Shown: positions 46,141-58,953 of the stretch, piece after piece | How positions within the stretch are numbered: the first letter of the stretch is position 1 | Layout: each line of letters opens with the position of its first letter | Assembly (NCBI RefSeq): GCF_020283565.1 | Contig: NC_060060.1 | Coordinates: 68,185,257-68,249,256 of the forward strand | DNA length: 64,000 nucleotides | Direction of reading: 5' to 3' | Source: Trifolium pratense | Taxonomy: Eukaryota; Streptophyta; Magnoliopsida; Fabales; Fabaceae | Notes under the pieces: generated by a model | Database searches by the model: none | What the model was told of the DNA's origin: nothing | The model's input: the letters and a program-made list of their open reading frames with translations, nothing else | Made by a program: the position numbers and the translations under genes

Positions 46141-46719
46141 GCAGATAAGTCATAAGTGCTAAATATCAGAACTAAATATAAAAAGTTACCTTAAAGAAAT
46201 CATAATAATTAAATGGGAGGCTTGAAAAGAAATCTGCATAGATATTCTTCTTCTTTATAAATGGAAGGGCCTGGTACATCAACCATACTGCATTGTATTA
46301 ATTAATTAGTTGCACTAGTGTATAAAAATGGTGATGACGCTTACACCAGAATGGAATCAGCGCGCGGTAATGGTAGTAATTAAATTGTTCGAACAGCAAA
46401 CCTGGCTCCTAAAAAGCAAGCTGAAGTGCGTGCCTACTTATCGTGAATATGAACCATAACATAAATGAACTACATCTAACCCAATAAAAATATCACCTCG
46501 GCTATGCTCCATGCAAGAAAAGTTAAAAAAACAGAAGGTAATTCCTGTGGACCTAGAGAAAGCACAAAACAAAATACCTGAATTATGAATCAAATTAATT
46601 GCAAGAACAATAAAAAAGCTTCACATGGAAACTAAACAATATAAACTTGTGGAAATACATGTGAAGTGATCCAAGTTAAAGCTTTTGTTATAAAAATGTA
46701 TTTTTTTTACCAAATTATT

Positions 46720-48130
46720 GCTTTAATACACAGAAGTGAATGTGAAGAGTCTAAGAGATGACCAAATTAAAGCCTGCTGGAGATGATACATCCATCCAAT
46801 TTGAAAGGTCATGTACCCATACATATGAAATGCTGGAGATGATACATCCATCCAATTTGTAAGGTCATTTACCCATACATGTGAAATGAGACAATTTTGG
46901 CTTCCTCCTAATACATGTAAAGACTGTAATGAAGAGGAATGGATGATATATTTCAAGGAGTATCATCATTATCATCACCAATCACAAATAAAAGCAGCAT
47001 AAGAAAATCATGGAAAACATCGCTCAACAAAGTTAAATTGTCACAGCAAACAACATATATCACATAACCAAATTGTCCAAAATTTCTCATCGTGGGAAGG
47101 GCAAAGAGTTATTCCAGAATCTCTTACCCTATGACAGACTAGTACTCCAGTTTTGGACACTAAAACACACAACTTCAACACAAGAAGAAACACAAAAACT
47201 TCGGCACCAGCTCCAACATGAAGAAACACAAAAATTTCAACACTAGAAGAAAAGTTGTTCACAAGTCATTTAGTATGTCTTATAACAAAGTCTGAAAATA
47301 AAAATAGTAGATAGCAACTCATTGAAGAAATATGAATTAACTGTCCTCACCTTTCTTATCTAATTGTATCAAGTATCTACAAACAGATATTCAAACTTCA
47401 ACTCACTGAAAAACAGGATGTGTATCCCGATTATCCAAGAGAGAGATAAACATGTACTACATAATCATAAATGATGAAGCTCTCCTAATATTCAAATCAA
47501 CATTGCCACATTACACTATCATAGGACCCCATTCAAAACAAGTACATTCAAGAAAAAAATGACTGTTTAATCCAAAGGCAGTACTTCCAATTTTCACCAC
47601 AACTTTTGAATCCCCACAGTACATTCATAGTTCTCTCCCCAGTATAACAAAGGAAGTAACACAAATGAAAGAGACGAATGAAAAGATAAAATGAAGAAAA
47701 AAATTATAACAAAGGCAAAGAAAATAAAAGAAAAAATTATAACAAAGGAAGTGACAAATCAACATTACAAAAAAGTGCCAAACTAAGCTGTCAAGAATTC
47801 CTTATCTTTAGGGGAGGGATAAAAAGATGCTTCATACTCACGTTCCTAGAGCACAAAAAGTCATATCCCAAATCAAGAAACACATACACACAAGTAAAAA
47901 AAATGACTAGTTTAATGGGAAGTATGAGAAAACTCAAAAGTAGATGTTCATTATCAAACATAGACTGAAATGTAAACTGTCTTAGAAGAGATAACCAAAT
48001 TAAAGCCTGCAGATTATGTGTGACATAATTTTGGCTTCCTCCTAATAGAGAGGAGGGAGTCCCAGGCCACTGTAATGAAAAGGATATCTTTTTAAGAGTA
48101 TAATCATCTACATCATCTAAATCACAAATA
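46720..48130. repeat. Diverged copies of noncoding modules; 54-bp tandem pair
   Basis: A 54-bp word around gatgatacatccatccaatt is doubled at about 46780-46880. Copies of a module with ccaaaatt(c/t)ctcatc and ttgggaa occur at 47085, 47795 (weak), 48220, 48838, 49745 and 50345. No gene recognised. Confidence 0.55.
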
Positions 48131-48139
48131 ACAATAGAA

Positions 48140-49080
48140 ACCAGTGAAAGAAGATTATAGAAAACCTCTCCTCACGAACAAATCATCAGAACAAACAAAC
48201 CTACAATGTAACCAAGTCGTCCATAATTCATCTTGGGAAGAGCAAATATTTATTCCAGAATCGTGTACTCAGGTTCCGAATACTGAAACACACAAATTTC
48301 GACACCAGCTTGTACACAATCTAAGAACAATTATTCGAAAACAAAATACATATTCATATACATATTTAAAAAAAGACCAATTATATAATGATGAATAATG
48401 ATAATCTTGCCAAGATTTCAGAGAAGAATTGAGAAGCATGAATGCAGAAATGTTCAAATTTAAATTCAGATTGTCAAATAAGCCATAGTTGAAAATATAT
48501 AACACAGACAGAAAAATGTATCGCAGAGGTACTCATCTCCAATTTCTTCACTTCGGACATAAAAATTAACATGTTGCAGAGTTTGAGAAGGGACACTTGT
48601 GAAATAAACCAAATCCATGCAACCCTGTGAACACCAGACATGTACAGCAAAATTACGACGTGACAAATAGCTGTAGAAAAAACCAAGAATAAAGAATTAG
48701 TAGCATAATTCTCCAAACTAAACAGTAATCAAAATAAAAACAACAAAACAGTAAAGAAGATGTAAAAACCTCCCCGGACAAAGTTGAGTTATCCCTAACA
48801 AACAAATCATCAGAATCAGATTTATGTATCCAAGTTGTCCAAAATTCCTCATCTTGGGAAAGACAAAAGAGTCATTCGAAAATCTTCTAATCTTTGTTAG
48901 AGTATTCGAGTTCTGGATACAAAAACGAATAAAACATAAACACTGGAATAAACACAAAAACTTCAACACCAACTTGTACACGATCGAAGAATATAGCTCC
49001 AAAATAAAAATAATAAAGAACGACTCATCAAAGAAATTTGATCTATGTATGTAGCCAGTAGCCATTATCATCATTCTTAT
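48140..49080. repeat. Noncoding block duplicated at 53195-53560
   Basis: 48370-48715 and 53195-53560 are close copies (words caatttcttcacttcggac and acagcaaaattacgacgtg). 48780-49080 is similar to 49660-49860. Small overlapping frames on both strands are not conserved between copies and are not called. Confidence 0.65.
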
Positions 49081-51830
49081 TCATTATCATCAAGAATTGA
49101 AAATTGTTCCAGATATCCAAAAATCAGAAATAAGCTCGCTGCAAAAACGGATCAACGAATATCTCAAAATTCTTCTTATTTTTAACAATGATAGAAAATT
49201 TATTGAATGACAAGTAATATCAAAAAGAGTAGACACATAATCAAATGTGAATTGGAAGAGCAATCAATTAAAACCCAAAAAATTCATAGTAGGCGCAGGG
49301 GTCATTAAAATATGAACCAAATCAAACCTCAACATCAGGAGACCAAAGTAACCAAGTAAAAAAATACAGTGAGCCTCTGTCTGCCATGGGTTCCACAGTA
49401 AATCACATATTTATAGGCTCTCTCCTCTGTAACACCCACAAAGAAAACTCAGGAACTGATAAAAGTATATGTTGAGTATCAAAAAAAGACTGAAATGTAA
49501 TCCATCCAATTTGCAAGATCATGTAGCCATATTAAATGATACAATTTTGGCTTCCACCTAATACAGAGGAGTCCTTTGGCCACTATAATGAAGAGGGTAT
49601 TATTTTAGGTGTATCATCATCATAAATCACTAATCACACAAAAAAAAAGGTAAAGAAGATTTAGAAAACCTCCCCCGACAAAGTTATGTTATCTGGCCCT
49701 AACAAACAAATCATCAGGATCAAGTTTATGTATCCAAGCTGTCCAAAATTCCTCATCTTGGGAAAGACCAAAGTGTCATTCCAAAATCTTCTAATCTTTG
49801 TCAGAGTACTCAGGTTCTGGATACAAAAACAAATAAAAATTCAACACTGAAAGAAACACAAAATACATATACATGTGATAAAAAGAACCAATTACATCCC
49901 AATGATGAATCACCATTATCTGATAATCTCGCCATAACTTGCAAAGAATAATCCCAACAGAGATGTTAAAATCTAAATTTGAATTACCAAATTAATCCCA
50001 GAAGAGAGGAAAAGTTAACAAAGTGTATAGGCTAGGCTTAGCAGACTAAATATGAGTTAGTATCGGGTCTTGACAAATATACACAGATTCTCAAGAATGA
50101 AATAAACTTGAAAAAAAATATTATTAAAGCAATTGTCAGAAAATATACACTATGAAAGATGCTTAATAAGTAGTATTCAAGCAAACCCCCAACCAATTAT
50201 AATCACCGCCATAGTTGCACATTCATTTATTTCTCTCCTGTAAATCGAGAGAGTAAACAACAAGAATCAACAGAGAAACAATGAAGTAAAATTAACATAG
50301 CCAACAAATTACTGTAGAAGAATATCATCTCTCCATAACCAAGTTGTCCAAAATTCCTAAATCGTTAGGAAGGGAAGAGTTACTCCAGAAGTTGTGTGGA
50401 AAACCACAGAGTAAATCTGAAGTTACGGATACAGAAACACAAAAACTTCACCACTGGAAGAAATACATATAACTTAAAAATGACAAGTTATTTGTCAAAG
50501 ATAAAAAAGGGAGAGTCTAAGATAACCTCTCTCTAAGCTTTCACAAAGGAATCGAGAAGTGTGGAGATGCTGAAACGGATATAATGAAACGTAAAGAATT
50601 CATAATCCTGAAACCCACATTAAATCCCAATCAGAGAAGAGAAACCCAAATTAAAGCCTAGCAAATATATTACACGGCCATCAAAACATAGTGGTTCATG
50701 TGTCCTTGTTAATGTGTTCACATAAGTTAAGTAGAACTAACCGGCAAAGAAACTCATGTGATTGAGAAAGATGAAGACTTTTGTAATACACCAAACCCAT
50801 GTAAAACTTGCTCTACCAACACCACATGATACATTTACAGAAAGATTACGCTGTGAAAAATAAGTTGTAAAATAATAAACAAGAAGAAAGAAAGAATAGT
50901 TGCATAATTCTTCAAACCAAGTCGCGGATCCACATTACAAAGAGAGGACCACCAAGTTGTCCCAACTCCTAAAGAATCATGTAAACTTTTGCACTGTCAG
51001 AATTCAGATAAAAAATCCAAACATAGAACAAAGAAGTAAATCGACTAGACAATAAGAATAGAAATGAAAATAAAAATAGTTCACAACCCAAGTACATGGT
51101 AGCAAATAAACCTGAGGCTGCTTAGAATGTTATTGTTTCAAAACACACCGCAGAAAACAGCGTCTCATATTTTAATTCACATGCATGACGGCCTAAGCCA
51201 GAACCAAATCAAAAGACCAGAAAAGAATAAGAATAAAAAAAACATGAAGATCAAACAAAAGAAAGATAGAACCAGAAGAAATCAGTGTTCACATCAAAGG
51301 AAATATAATGTCAAGAAAATATGCATTCGAAAGCGATGGAGTTATTGAAAACTAGAATATTTTAAAAGAGAGAACCAAATCAAAACTTGAGGTCTCGATG
51401 CCTTGATGAAAGATCAACATTTTTTTGATTTTGACAAACCATGCTGCAGAAAAACAGATTCACGATTCAATTTGAGTGTATGGTAATCAAAGCCCAAAAA
51501 AATAAAATAATAAAGAACGAATGATTGAGGAAATTTGATTATGCATCTGTAGCAGCTATTATCGTTCTTATTCATTATAATCCCAAATTGTTCGAGATAT
51601 CCAGAAATCATCTCGCTGCAATGTATAAACTTATATTTTGATATTCTTTTATTTTCAATAGTTTGACAAGTTATATAAAAAAAACTATATGGAAACAAAA
51701 AGAATTTACTAGAGATCACCAAATTAAAACTTTACGCTCCATGTTCTTGTCCATTTTATCAAGGCATTCCATCGAAACTTCATAGCCCACTGCAAAACGG
51801 ATAAACACATCTCTCGATTATCAAACAAAG
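49081..51830. other. Repeat-rich noncoding sequence, no gene recognised
   Basis: AT-rich; contains further diverged copies of the modules described for 44-49 kb, in the same orientation. No long frame, no tRNA-like structure noticed. Confidence 0.5.
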
Positions 51831-51839
51831 AATTATATC

Positions 51840-52440
51840 AAGAGAAGTTTGATTGTGTGAAATTATGAGCGCATATCCAGACGTAAATCAAAATCATATC
51901 CTCTCCAGCAACAGCTAAGAATAAATAACAAATCATGAAATTTATGAGAGCATATCCAAACGTAAATCAAAATTATACAAAATAAAATCTTGATGAGTAA
52001 AAGAAGAGCAAGAGAAGTTTGATTGTGTGAAATTATGAGCGCATATCCAGACGTAAATCAAAATCATATCCTCTCTAGCAACACCTAAGAATAAATAACA
52101 AATCATGAAATTTATGCTCTCAAAATCGATAAAGAATGAAACAAAAAGAATTTACTAGAGATCACCAAATTAAAACTATTGGCTCTGGCTCTTGTCCATT
52201 TTATGAACGCATTCTAGACATCGGAAGCTCTTAGCCCGCTGCAAAACCGATAAACGCGTCTCTCGATTACCAAACAGAGAATTATATCAAAAAATTATAC
52301 AAAACAAAATCTTGATAAGTAAAAGAAGAGTCAAGAGAAGTTTGATTCTGAGAAAAGCATATCAAGACTTAAATCAAAATCGTATCCTCTCCTGCAACAC
52401 CTAAGAATAAATAACAAATCATGAACTATGCCCTCATAAT
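51840..52440. repeat. About 170-bp unit in three diverged copies
   Basis: The unit beginning agagaagtttgattgtgtga occurs at 51841 and 52011 (offset 170 bp) and, more diverged, at about 52335. Each holds gtaaatcaaaatcatatcct and aagaataaataacaaatcat. Confidence 0.7.
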
Positions 52441-52524
52441 CGCTAAAGGTGGAAACAAAAAGAATTTACTACAGATCAACATCATATCCTCACTATCAAT
52501 TTAATATCATGGTGTGCTCAATAT

Positions 52525-53960
52525 GAAACGTCACAATTTAAGCCTACTTCAATACCAGAGGAGTTTATGGGCCAATGAAACAGGTCATCATAACAAACAC
52601 CACCTAACCAAGTTGTCAAAAATAGAGGTACCAAAATAAAAAAAGAAACGAAAATAATTCGCATTCAAAGTAGAGGTACCAAAATAAACCTGAGACTTGA
52701 TACTAATCAAATGTTATTGTTTCAAAACATAATGCAATACAGAAAACGTCGTTTTTCGATTAACATGTATCAAAGTCAGAACCAAATCAAACCTCAATCA
52801 AAAGACCAAAAAAAAAAAAAGAATCAGAATACAAAACGGGAAGATCAAAACATCGTTTTTGGAGTAACATGTATCAAAGTCAGAACCAAATCAAACCTTA
52901 ATCAAAAGACCAAAAAAAAAGAATCATAATACAAAACAGGAAGATCAAACATGAGAAAGAAAAGTATTATCGTCCCTGCAACACCAGAGGAAATAAAATA
53001 TCATGAAAATATATGCTTTAAAAATAAATATGCAAACCAAAACTTGAGGCTCCATGCTATGATGAAAGAAGATCATTACTTTGACGAACCACACTGCAAA
53101 AAACATGTTCACAATTCAATTTGTGTCTTACGATCAAAACTAAAATAAAGAACGACACAATGAAGAAATTTTATCTATGAATCTGGAGCCATTAAAAAAA
53201 AGACCAATTATATCCCAATAATGAGTAATGATAATCTTGCCAAGCTTTCAGAGAAGAATTGAGAAGCATGAATGCAGAAATGTTCAGATCTAAGTTCAGA
53301 TTGTCAGATAGCAATAGTTGAAAATATATATAACACAGACAGAAAAATGTATCGCAGAGGTACTCATCTCCAATTTCTTCACTTCGGACATAAAAATTAA
53401 CATGTTGCAGATTTGAGAAAGGACACTTGTGAGATAAACCAAATCCATGTAACCCTGTGAACACCAGACATGTACAGCAAAATTACGACGTGACAAATAG
53501 CTGTAGAAAAAACCAAGAATAAAGAAATAATAGTAGCATAATTCTCCAAACCAATTCGGTGATCAGAATTGCAAGGAACATGCATTCCTTTCAAATTAAG
53601 CAATTGCCCATTTACCTAGCACATTTTGTTGCATTCATTACAAGATAAATGAGATGTCTCTGAAGAAAAAAATGAGATGTCTCATCATATTTCAAATGTG
53701 TGGTGGAAAACTTCTTTAATTAACCTATTATCTCATCAAGGCAAAAATTGGAATATAAAAACGAAAATTGGAAAACATGATTTAGTGTATTAATATATCA
53801 ATTTTACAATCAATCACTTTCTCTGTTTACCTTTCTACCAAATCCTTTATAGTGGGATATAAAATCATATTGGACAATAATGCACTGCTTGGAGTAAACA
53901 AGCAGATCATTGAGGGGCTTGCAAGGATTGCTAACTTTTTTAGTTTTATTTCTCTGTTTT
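52525..53960. repeat. Mosaic of noncoding modules copied from the 44-48 kb cluster
   Basis: In order: the gccaatgaaacaggtcatca module (52525-52620), the tgttattgtttcaaaac module with an internal doubling (52640-53140), the copy of 48370-48715 (53195-53560) and the copy of 45690-46000 (53600-53960). Module order resembles that in 44-48 kb, so a larger block was probably duplicated and then trimmed. Confidence 0.6.
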
Positions 53961-55180
53961 GAACATATCCTGGATATATAGATCATATGCAACCATCATT
54001 AACTTATTTAATTAAAAAAAAAACAATATGGAAACAACATTAAGCATGGTTGTTGAAAGTTGATATGCACTGATTTGAAACTATCAAATGTCTAGCAGTC
54101 AAAAATATTTACTCACATCCTTCTGCATGTTACAAAGATCCGAAAATATTATCAAAAGAAAGAGATTTCTTTGGTAAATTACCCCCCAGTTTCTCCTATC
54201 ACTTAAATTTCATCTGTCTACCAAGGTTATGTAGACATGATAAAAGAAGATTTAGGTAGACACGATGTTGAAAGATTTCAGTGTGAATCATGTGTAGGGG
54301 ATGGGGTAAAATTTCTTTGATGTAGGAACGTGAAGAATTCATCACCTTCACATGATTTCAGTGTGATGGGGTAACACCCATCTGTACACGAAGAATAATA
54401 TCTGAAGCATAAGTGGAATTAGAAGAACAATTCAATTAAAACCATATTGAACTCGATAATAATATCAAATCATTAAAATAAAACCAGCAAACTCCAAGAA
54501 CGAAACCAACCAAAATACCAAATTATCAACCAAAAATGAATAAGAATACAGAACGCGAAGATCAAAACAAGAGGAATATATAATAGAAGAATTTTTTAAA
54601 ACGAAAAGAATTTAATAGAGATCACAAAATCAAACTAGACAAACATGTTCAAAATTCAATTTGCACTTCTTAAAATCAAAGCCAAAAAATAAAAAACATA
54701 GTAACGAACGAATCATATTAAAGAAGTTTAATTTATCTATATTGAATCATTCTCCGCCCTTGTCCATTTTATCAACTCATTCTGGACATCGAAACTTTTT
54801 AGCCCGCTGCAAAGTGTTATATCAAACTTTGATAAATGCATCTCTCGATTATCAAACAAAGTGTTATATCAAAAAATTATACAAAACAAAATCTTGATGA
54901 GTAAAAGAAGAGTCAAACTAAGCTTGTCAATAATTCCTCATCCTTAGGGATGGCAAAGAGATTTACTCTGGAATCTTAAATGCTTCACAGTCATGCTCCA
55001 ACACTATCCCAAGGCTGAGCAGAAAGTATGTGAACCTCTTCCTGCCACTGGATCCCAGAAAGCCACACATTATAGGCTGAACGGGAAGTATGTGAACATT
55101 CAAAAGAAAAAATAAGTTATTAATGGTAAATCATACAGGAGAAAATCCAGAAGACTAGACAATAAGAATCAGCAGATAAA
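53961..55180. other. No gene recognised
   Basis: AT-rich noncoding sequence with weak similarity to neighbouring modules (the phrase around tgtccattttatcaa at 54761 also occurs at 51750 and 52195). 54180-54380 appears unique within the window. Confidence 0.45.
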
Positions 55181-55849
55181 AAATGAAATGAAAATATTTC
55201 ACATTACAAGTAGAGGTACCAACATAAACCTGAGGCTTGATACTACTCAAATATTATTGTTCCAAAACACGTTGCACTGTAGAAAACAACGTCATTTTTC
55301 AATTAACATGTATCAAACCCAGAACCAAATCAAACCTCAAAATCAAAAGGCCAGAAAAAAGAACCAGAATACAAAATCTGAAGATCAAACAAGAGAAAGA
55401 AAATTATAACACCAGATGACCTAAAATATCAACAAAACATGCTTTAGAATGAGATATGCAAACCAAAACCCAAGGCTCCATGCTATGATGAAAGAACATC
55501 ATTATTTTGACAAAACCACACTGCATAAGGACAGGTACACAAAATTCAATTTCTGTCTTACATTCAAAGCTCAAAAATAAAAATAATAAAGAATGACTCA
55601 TAAAAGAACATCATTATTTTGAGAAAATCACACTGCATAAGAACAAGTACACAAAATTCAATTTTTGTCTTACATTCAAAGCTCAAAAGTAAAAATAATA
55701 AAGAATTACTCATCAAATAAATTTGATCTATGTATCTGTAGCCATTATCACCGAGAATTGCAAATTGTTCCAGATATAAAAAATTAGAAATAAGCTCACT
55801 GCAAAATTGGATCAACGAATATCAGATATTCATTTTATTTTAACTACTA

Positions 55850-56160
55850 TTGGATTTGAATTAAGTATTCCAACTCTGCCTTTTAGGGTAAGATACCCTG
55901 GCTTTCAGTTGTTGTACTGGTCATTGGCGACCTTGTTGGATACTATCATTGGAAAGCAGTCCAACTCCTCTAGAAATGACAGCCAACCAAGATTAGGAGT
56001 CTGGAACCATCAAGCACTTAGGAGAGGAAATCTGATTTCGAAACCCTATCTTCTCTCTTTAACTAGAGAGGTAGGTAAACCTGAATTTAGAGCCACCTCG
56101 ATTCGGGATGTCGGAACACCAACCGAATCCAAAACTGACTTCGGAACAGGTTCGAGCGAT
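55850..56160. other. GC-richer insert, possible organellar DNA
   Basis: About 310 bp of clearly higher GC than its surroundings interrupts a module that is continuous at 49140-49220 (left part gatcaacgaatatc, right part aaatttattgaatga). The insert includes ctgtactggtcattggcgac-like and attcgggatgtcggaac stretches, with the texture of plant mitochondrial noncoding DNA. The open frame running through it (55807-56178) spans both insert and flank and is not taken as a gene. Origin is an inference. Confidence 0.4.
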
Positions 56161-57069
56161 AGCAAATTTATTGAATGAACAATTATATAAAAAAGAGTAC
56201 ACATATTTCCATCAAATTTGCAAGATCATGTGCCATATTAAATAATACAATTTTGGCTTCCACCTAATACAGAGGAGTCCTAATACAATTTTTCGATTAA
56301 CATGTATCAAAGTCAGAACCAAATCAAACCTCAATCAAAAGACTAAAAAAAAAAGAATCGGAATACCAAACGGGAAGATCAAACATGAGAAAGAAGATCA
56401 TTATTTTGATGAACCACACTGCAAAAAACAGGTTCACAATTCAATTTCCGACTTACGATCAAAACTCAAACAAAAATAATAAAGAACGATTCAATGAAGA
56501 AATTTTATCTATGAATCTGTAGCAATTATCATTCGTATCCATTATGATCAAGAATTGCCAATTGTTCCTGATATCCAGAAATCAGAAATCGGATGACTAC
56601 AAAATGAATAAACGAATATCTTAATATTCTTTATAATTTTAAAAGCAATAAGCACATTTATCATGTAACAAATTATATCAAAACGTGCACATGATCAAAG
56701 GAGAATTGGAAGAGAAATCAATTAAAACCCAAACGATTCATTAGTAGCTGCAGATCATTAAAATATGAACAGAAAATTCCAAGATCGAAACCAGCAAGAA
56801 GAACCAAATCAAACCTCAACATCAAGAGGAAGATAGAACCAAAAGGAATTGTGTTTATCGATTACCTCTCTCGCAGAACCAAAGAGAAAATAACTAATCA
56901 ATAAAATATATGCTCTCGGGATCGATAAAAGAAATAATGAAACGAAAAGAATTGAACATCTCCACTTAAGACAGAAAGGTTAACAAGGTTGAAGAAAATA
57001 GTTTTAAGAAAAGCTATGAATAAAGAAAGAAGAGTAGCAAAGTTCTCCAAACCAAGTCCCTAAAGTGGA

Positions 57070-57468
57070 GAGGATAGTGAAGGAGAGGATCCAATCTTCA
57101 TTGGCACAAGCTTGTTTCTACAATTTCAAAACAATACAAAAATCAGATAACAATCATCATTACTAACCTACCAATGGATAACATAAACTAAATTAAATCA
57201 ATTAATCAAAGAAAGAGATTCAACAAATAATATAAGAAAACCTTGTTATTCGCATTAACTGCTGCTGCTTGAGCATTGGCAAGTAGTTGTGCACAAAAAC
57301 TCCAAAAAGAATCATCAAAATCAATAGGGAATCAGAGAGGGAATCTCAAAATCAGAGAGAAAATCACAAAATCAGAGAGAATGTGAGAGAGATAGGGAAA
57401 GAACCTTGTGACAGTGCGATTTGGCTTGACTTCAACACCTTTTAGAGTGACAATGTTTCCAATATCAA
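57070..57468 (-). pseudogene. B-type cyclin N-terminal fragment (second copy, damaged)
   Basis: Minus strand: a partial exon 2 (57468-57405, reading VTLKGVEVKPNRTVTR), exon 3 (57302-57242, FCAQLLANAQAAAV then NANNK) and the start of exon 4 (from 57117, KQACAN) match the N-terminal region of plant mitotic B-type cyclins. The 5' half of exon 2 and all of exon 1 are missing. The exon 3 acceptor reads TTG where the copy at 61540 has TAG, so splicing is broken. The cyclin box is absent. Exon 3 is longer here than at 61509-61540, so this copy preserves the fuller ancestral exon. Confidence 0.8.
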
Positions 57469-57941
57469 TGAAATCATGAACTATCAATTTACTATAGACC
57501 AAAAAGAATTGCTAAAGATGGAAACAAAAAGAATTTATTATAGACCAACATCATATCCTCACTATCAATTTAATATCATGGTGTGCTCAATCATGAACTA
57601 TACCAGAGGAATTTGTTGGCCAATGAAACAGGTCATCATAACAAACACCACCTAACCAAGTTGTCGAAAATCCTTACCTTGGGAAGGGAAGAGTTACTCC
57701 AGAATTTTGTATGTTAAACCACTGAGTAAAACGTTACAGAAACTCACAAAAACGTCAACACTGGAAGAATATGATAACCTCACCATGAGCTTTCACAAAG
57801 GAATCAGGTGTGGATGCTGAAACAACTATTATGAAATGTGAAGAATTCAAATATGAGTACAGATCACCAAATTAAAGCCTAGAAAAAATATGTAACACAA
57901 CCAACTGAACATTATAGTTCACATGTAAGGTTGATTCGTCC

Positions 57942-58430
57942 ACATAAGACACTTAAGACGGTGATTAAAAAGGTTCAGTGTTTGAAAAAGTAGGAAACTT
58001 TTGTGGTATACCAAACCCGTGTAAATCTTACTCTGTTAACACCGCAAGAAAATTAAAATTAGGCTGTAACAAACAGATTCTAGAAAAAGAACCAAGAAGA
58101 AAGAATAGTACCATAGTTCTTCAAACCAAGTCACAAATCAGCATAACAATATGTTCACATGTAAGGTTGATTCGTCCACATAAGACACTTAAGACGGTGA
58201 TTAAAAAGGTTCAGTGTTTGAAAAAGTAGGAAACTTTTGTGGTATACCAAACCCGTGTAAATCTTACTCTGTTAACACTGCAAGAAAATTAAAATTAGGC
58301 TGTAACAAACAGTTTCTAGAAAAAGAACCAAGAAGAAAGAATAGTACCATAGTTCTTCAAACCAAGTCACAAATCAGCATAACAAAGATAGGCCCACCAA
58401 GCTCTCCAAAAACACGAAAACAAAAACAAA
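57942..58430. repeat. 236-bp tandem duplication
   Basis: About 57920-58150 and 58150-58390 match at an offset of 236 bp; each is also a copy of the 44006 module. The two near-identical 76- to 83-codon plus-strand frames in it follow from the duplication and are not called as genes. Confidence 0.8.
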
Positions 58431-58953
58431 ACAAAAAATCTTAAATCATGTATAGTTTTCAACATTAATAAGAAAGAATAAGTAGTAATGGTAAATCAAA
58501 GAGGAGCAAATCCAGAAGACTGGACAACAAGAATCGGCCAGATAAAAAAAGATACGAAAATAATTCGCATTCAAAGTAGAGGTACCAAAATAAACCTGAG
58601 GCTTGATACTAATCAAATGTTATTGTTTCAAAACATAATGCATTATAGAAATGTCGTTTTTCGGTTAACATATATCAAAGTCAGAACCAAATCAAACCTC
58701 AATCAAAAGACTAAAAATAAAGAATCAGAATACAAAACGAGAAGATCAAACATGAGAAAGAAATGTATTATCGTCCCTCCAACACCAGAGGAAATAGAAT
58801 ATCATGAAAATATATGCTTTAAAATATCATGAACAAACGAGAAATGGAAGAGCAGATCATTAAAATATGAACAGAAAGTTCCAGCAAAGAACCAAATCCA
58901 ACCTCAACATCAGGAGCCAATGTAATCAAACAAGAGGAAGATAGAACCAAAAG

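Noticed and set aside
55807..56178. 123-codon plus-strand frame
   Set aside because: Runs from module sequence into the GC-rich insert and out again; no recognisable domain and no match to the uninterrupted module copy.
57978..58444. Two near-identical plus-strand frames (83 and 76 codons)
   Set aside because: The similarity comes from a 236-bp duplication of noncoding sequence; related modules at 44 kb do not keep the frame.
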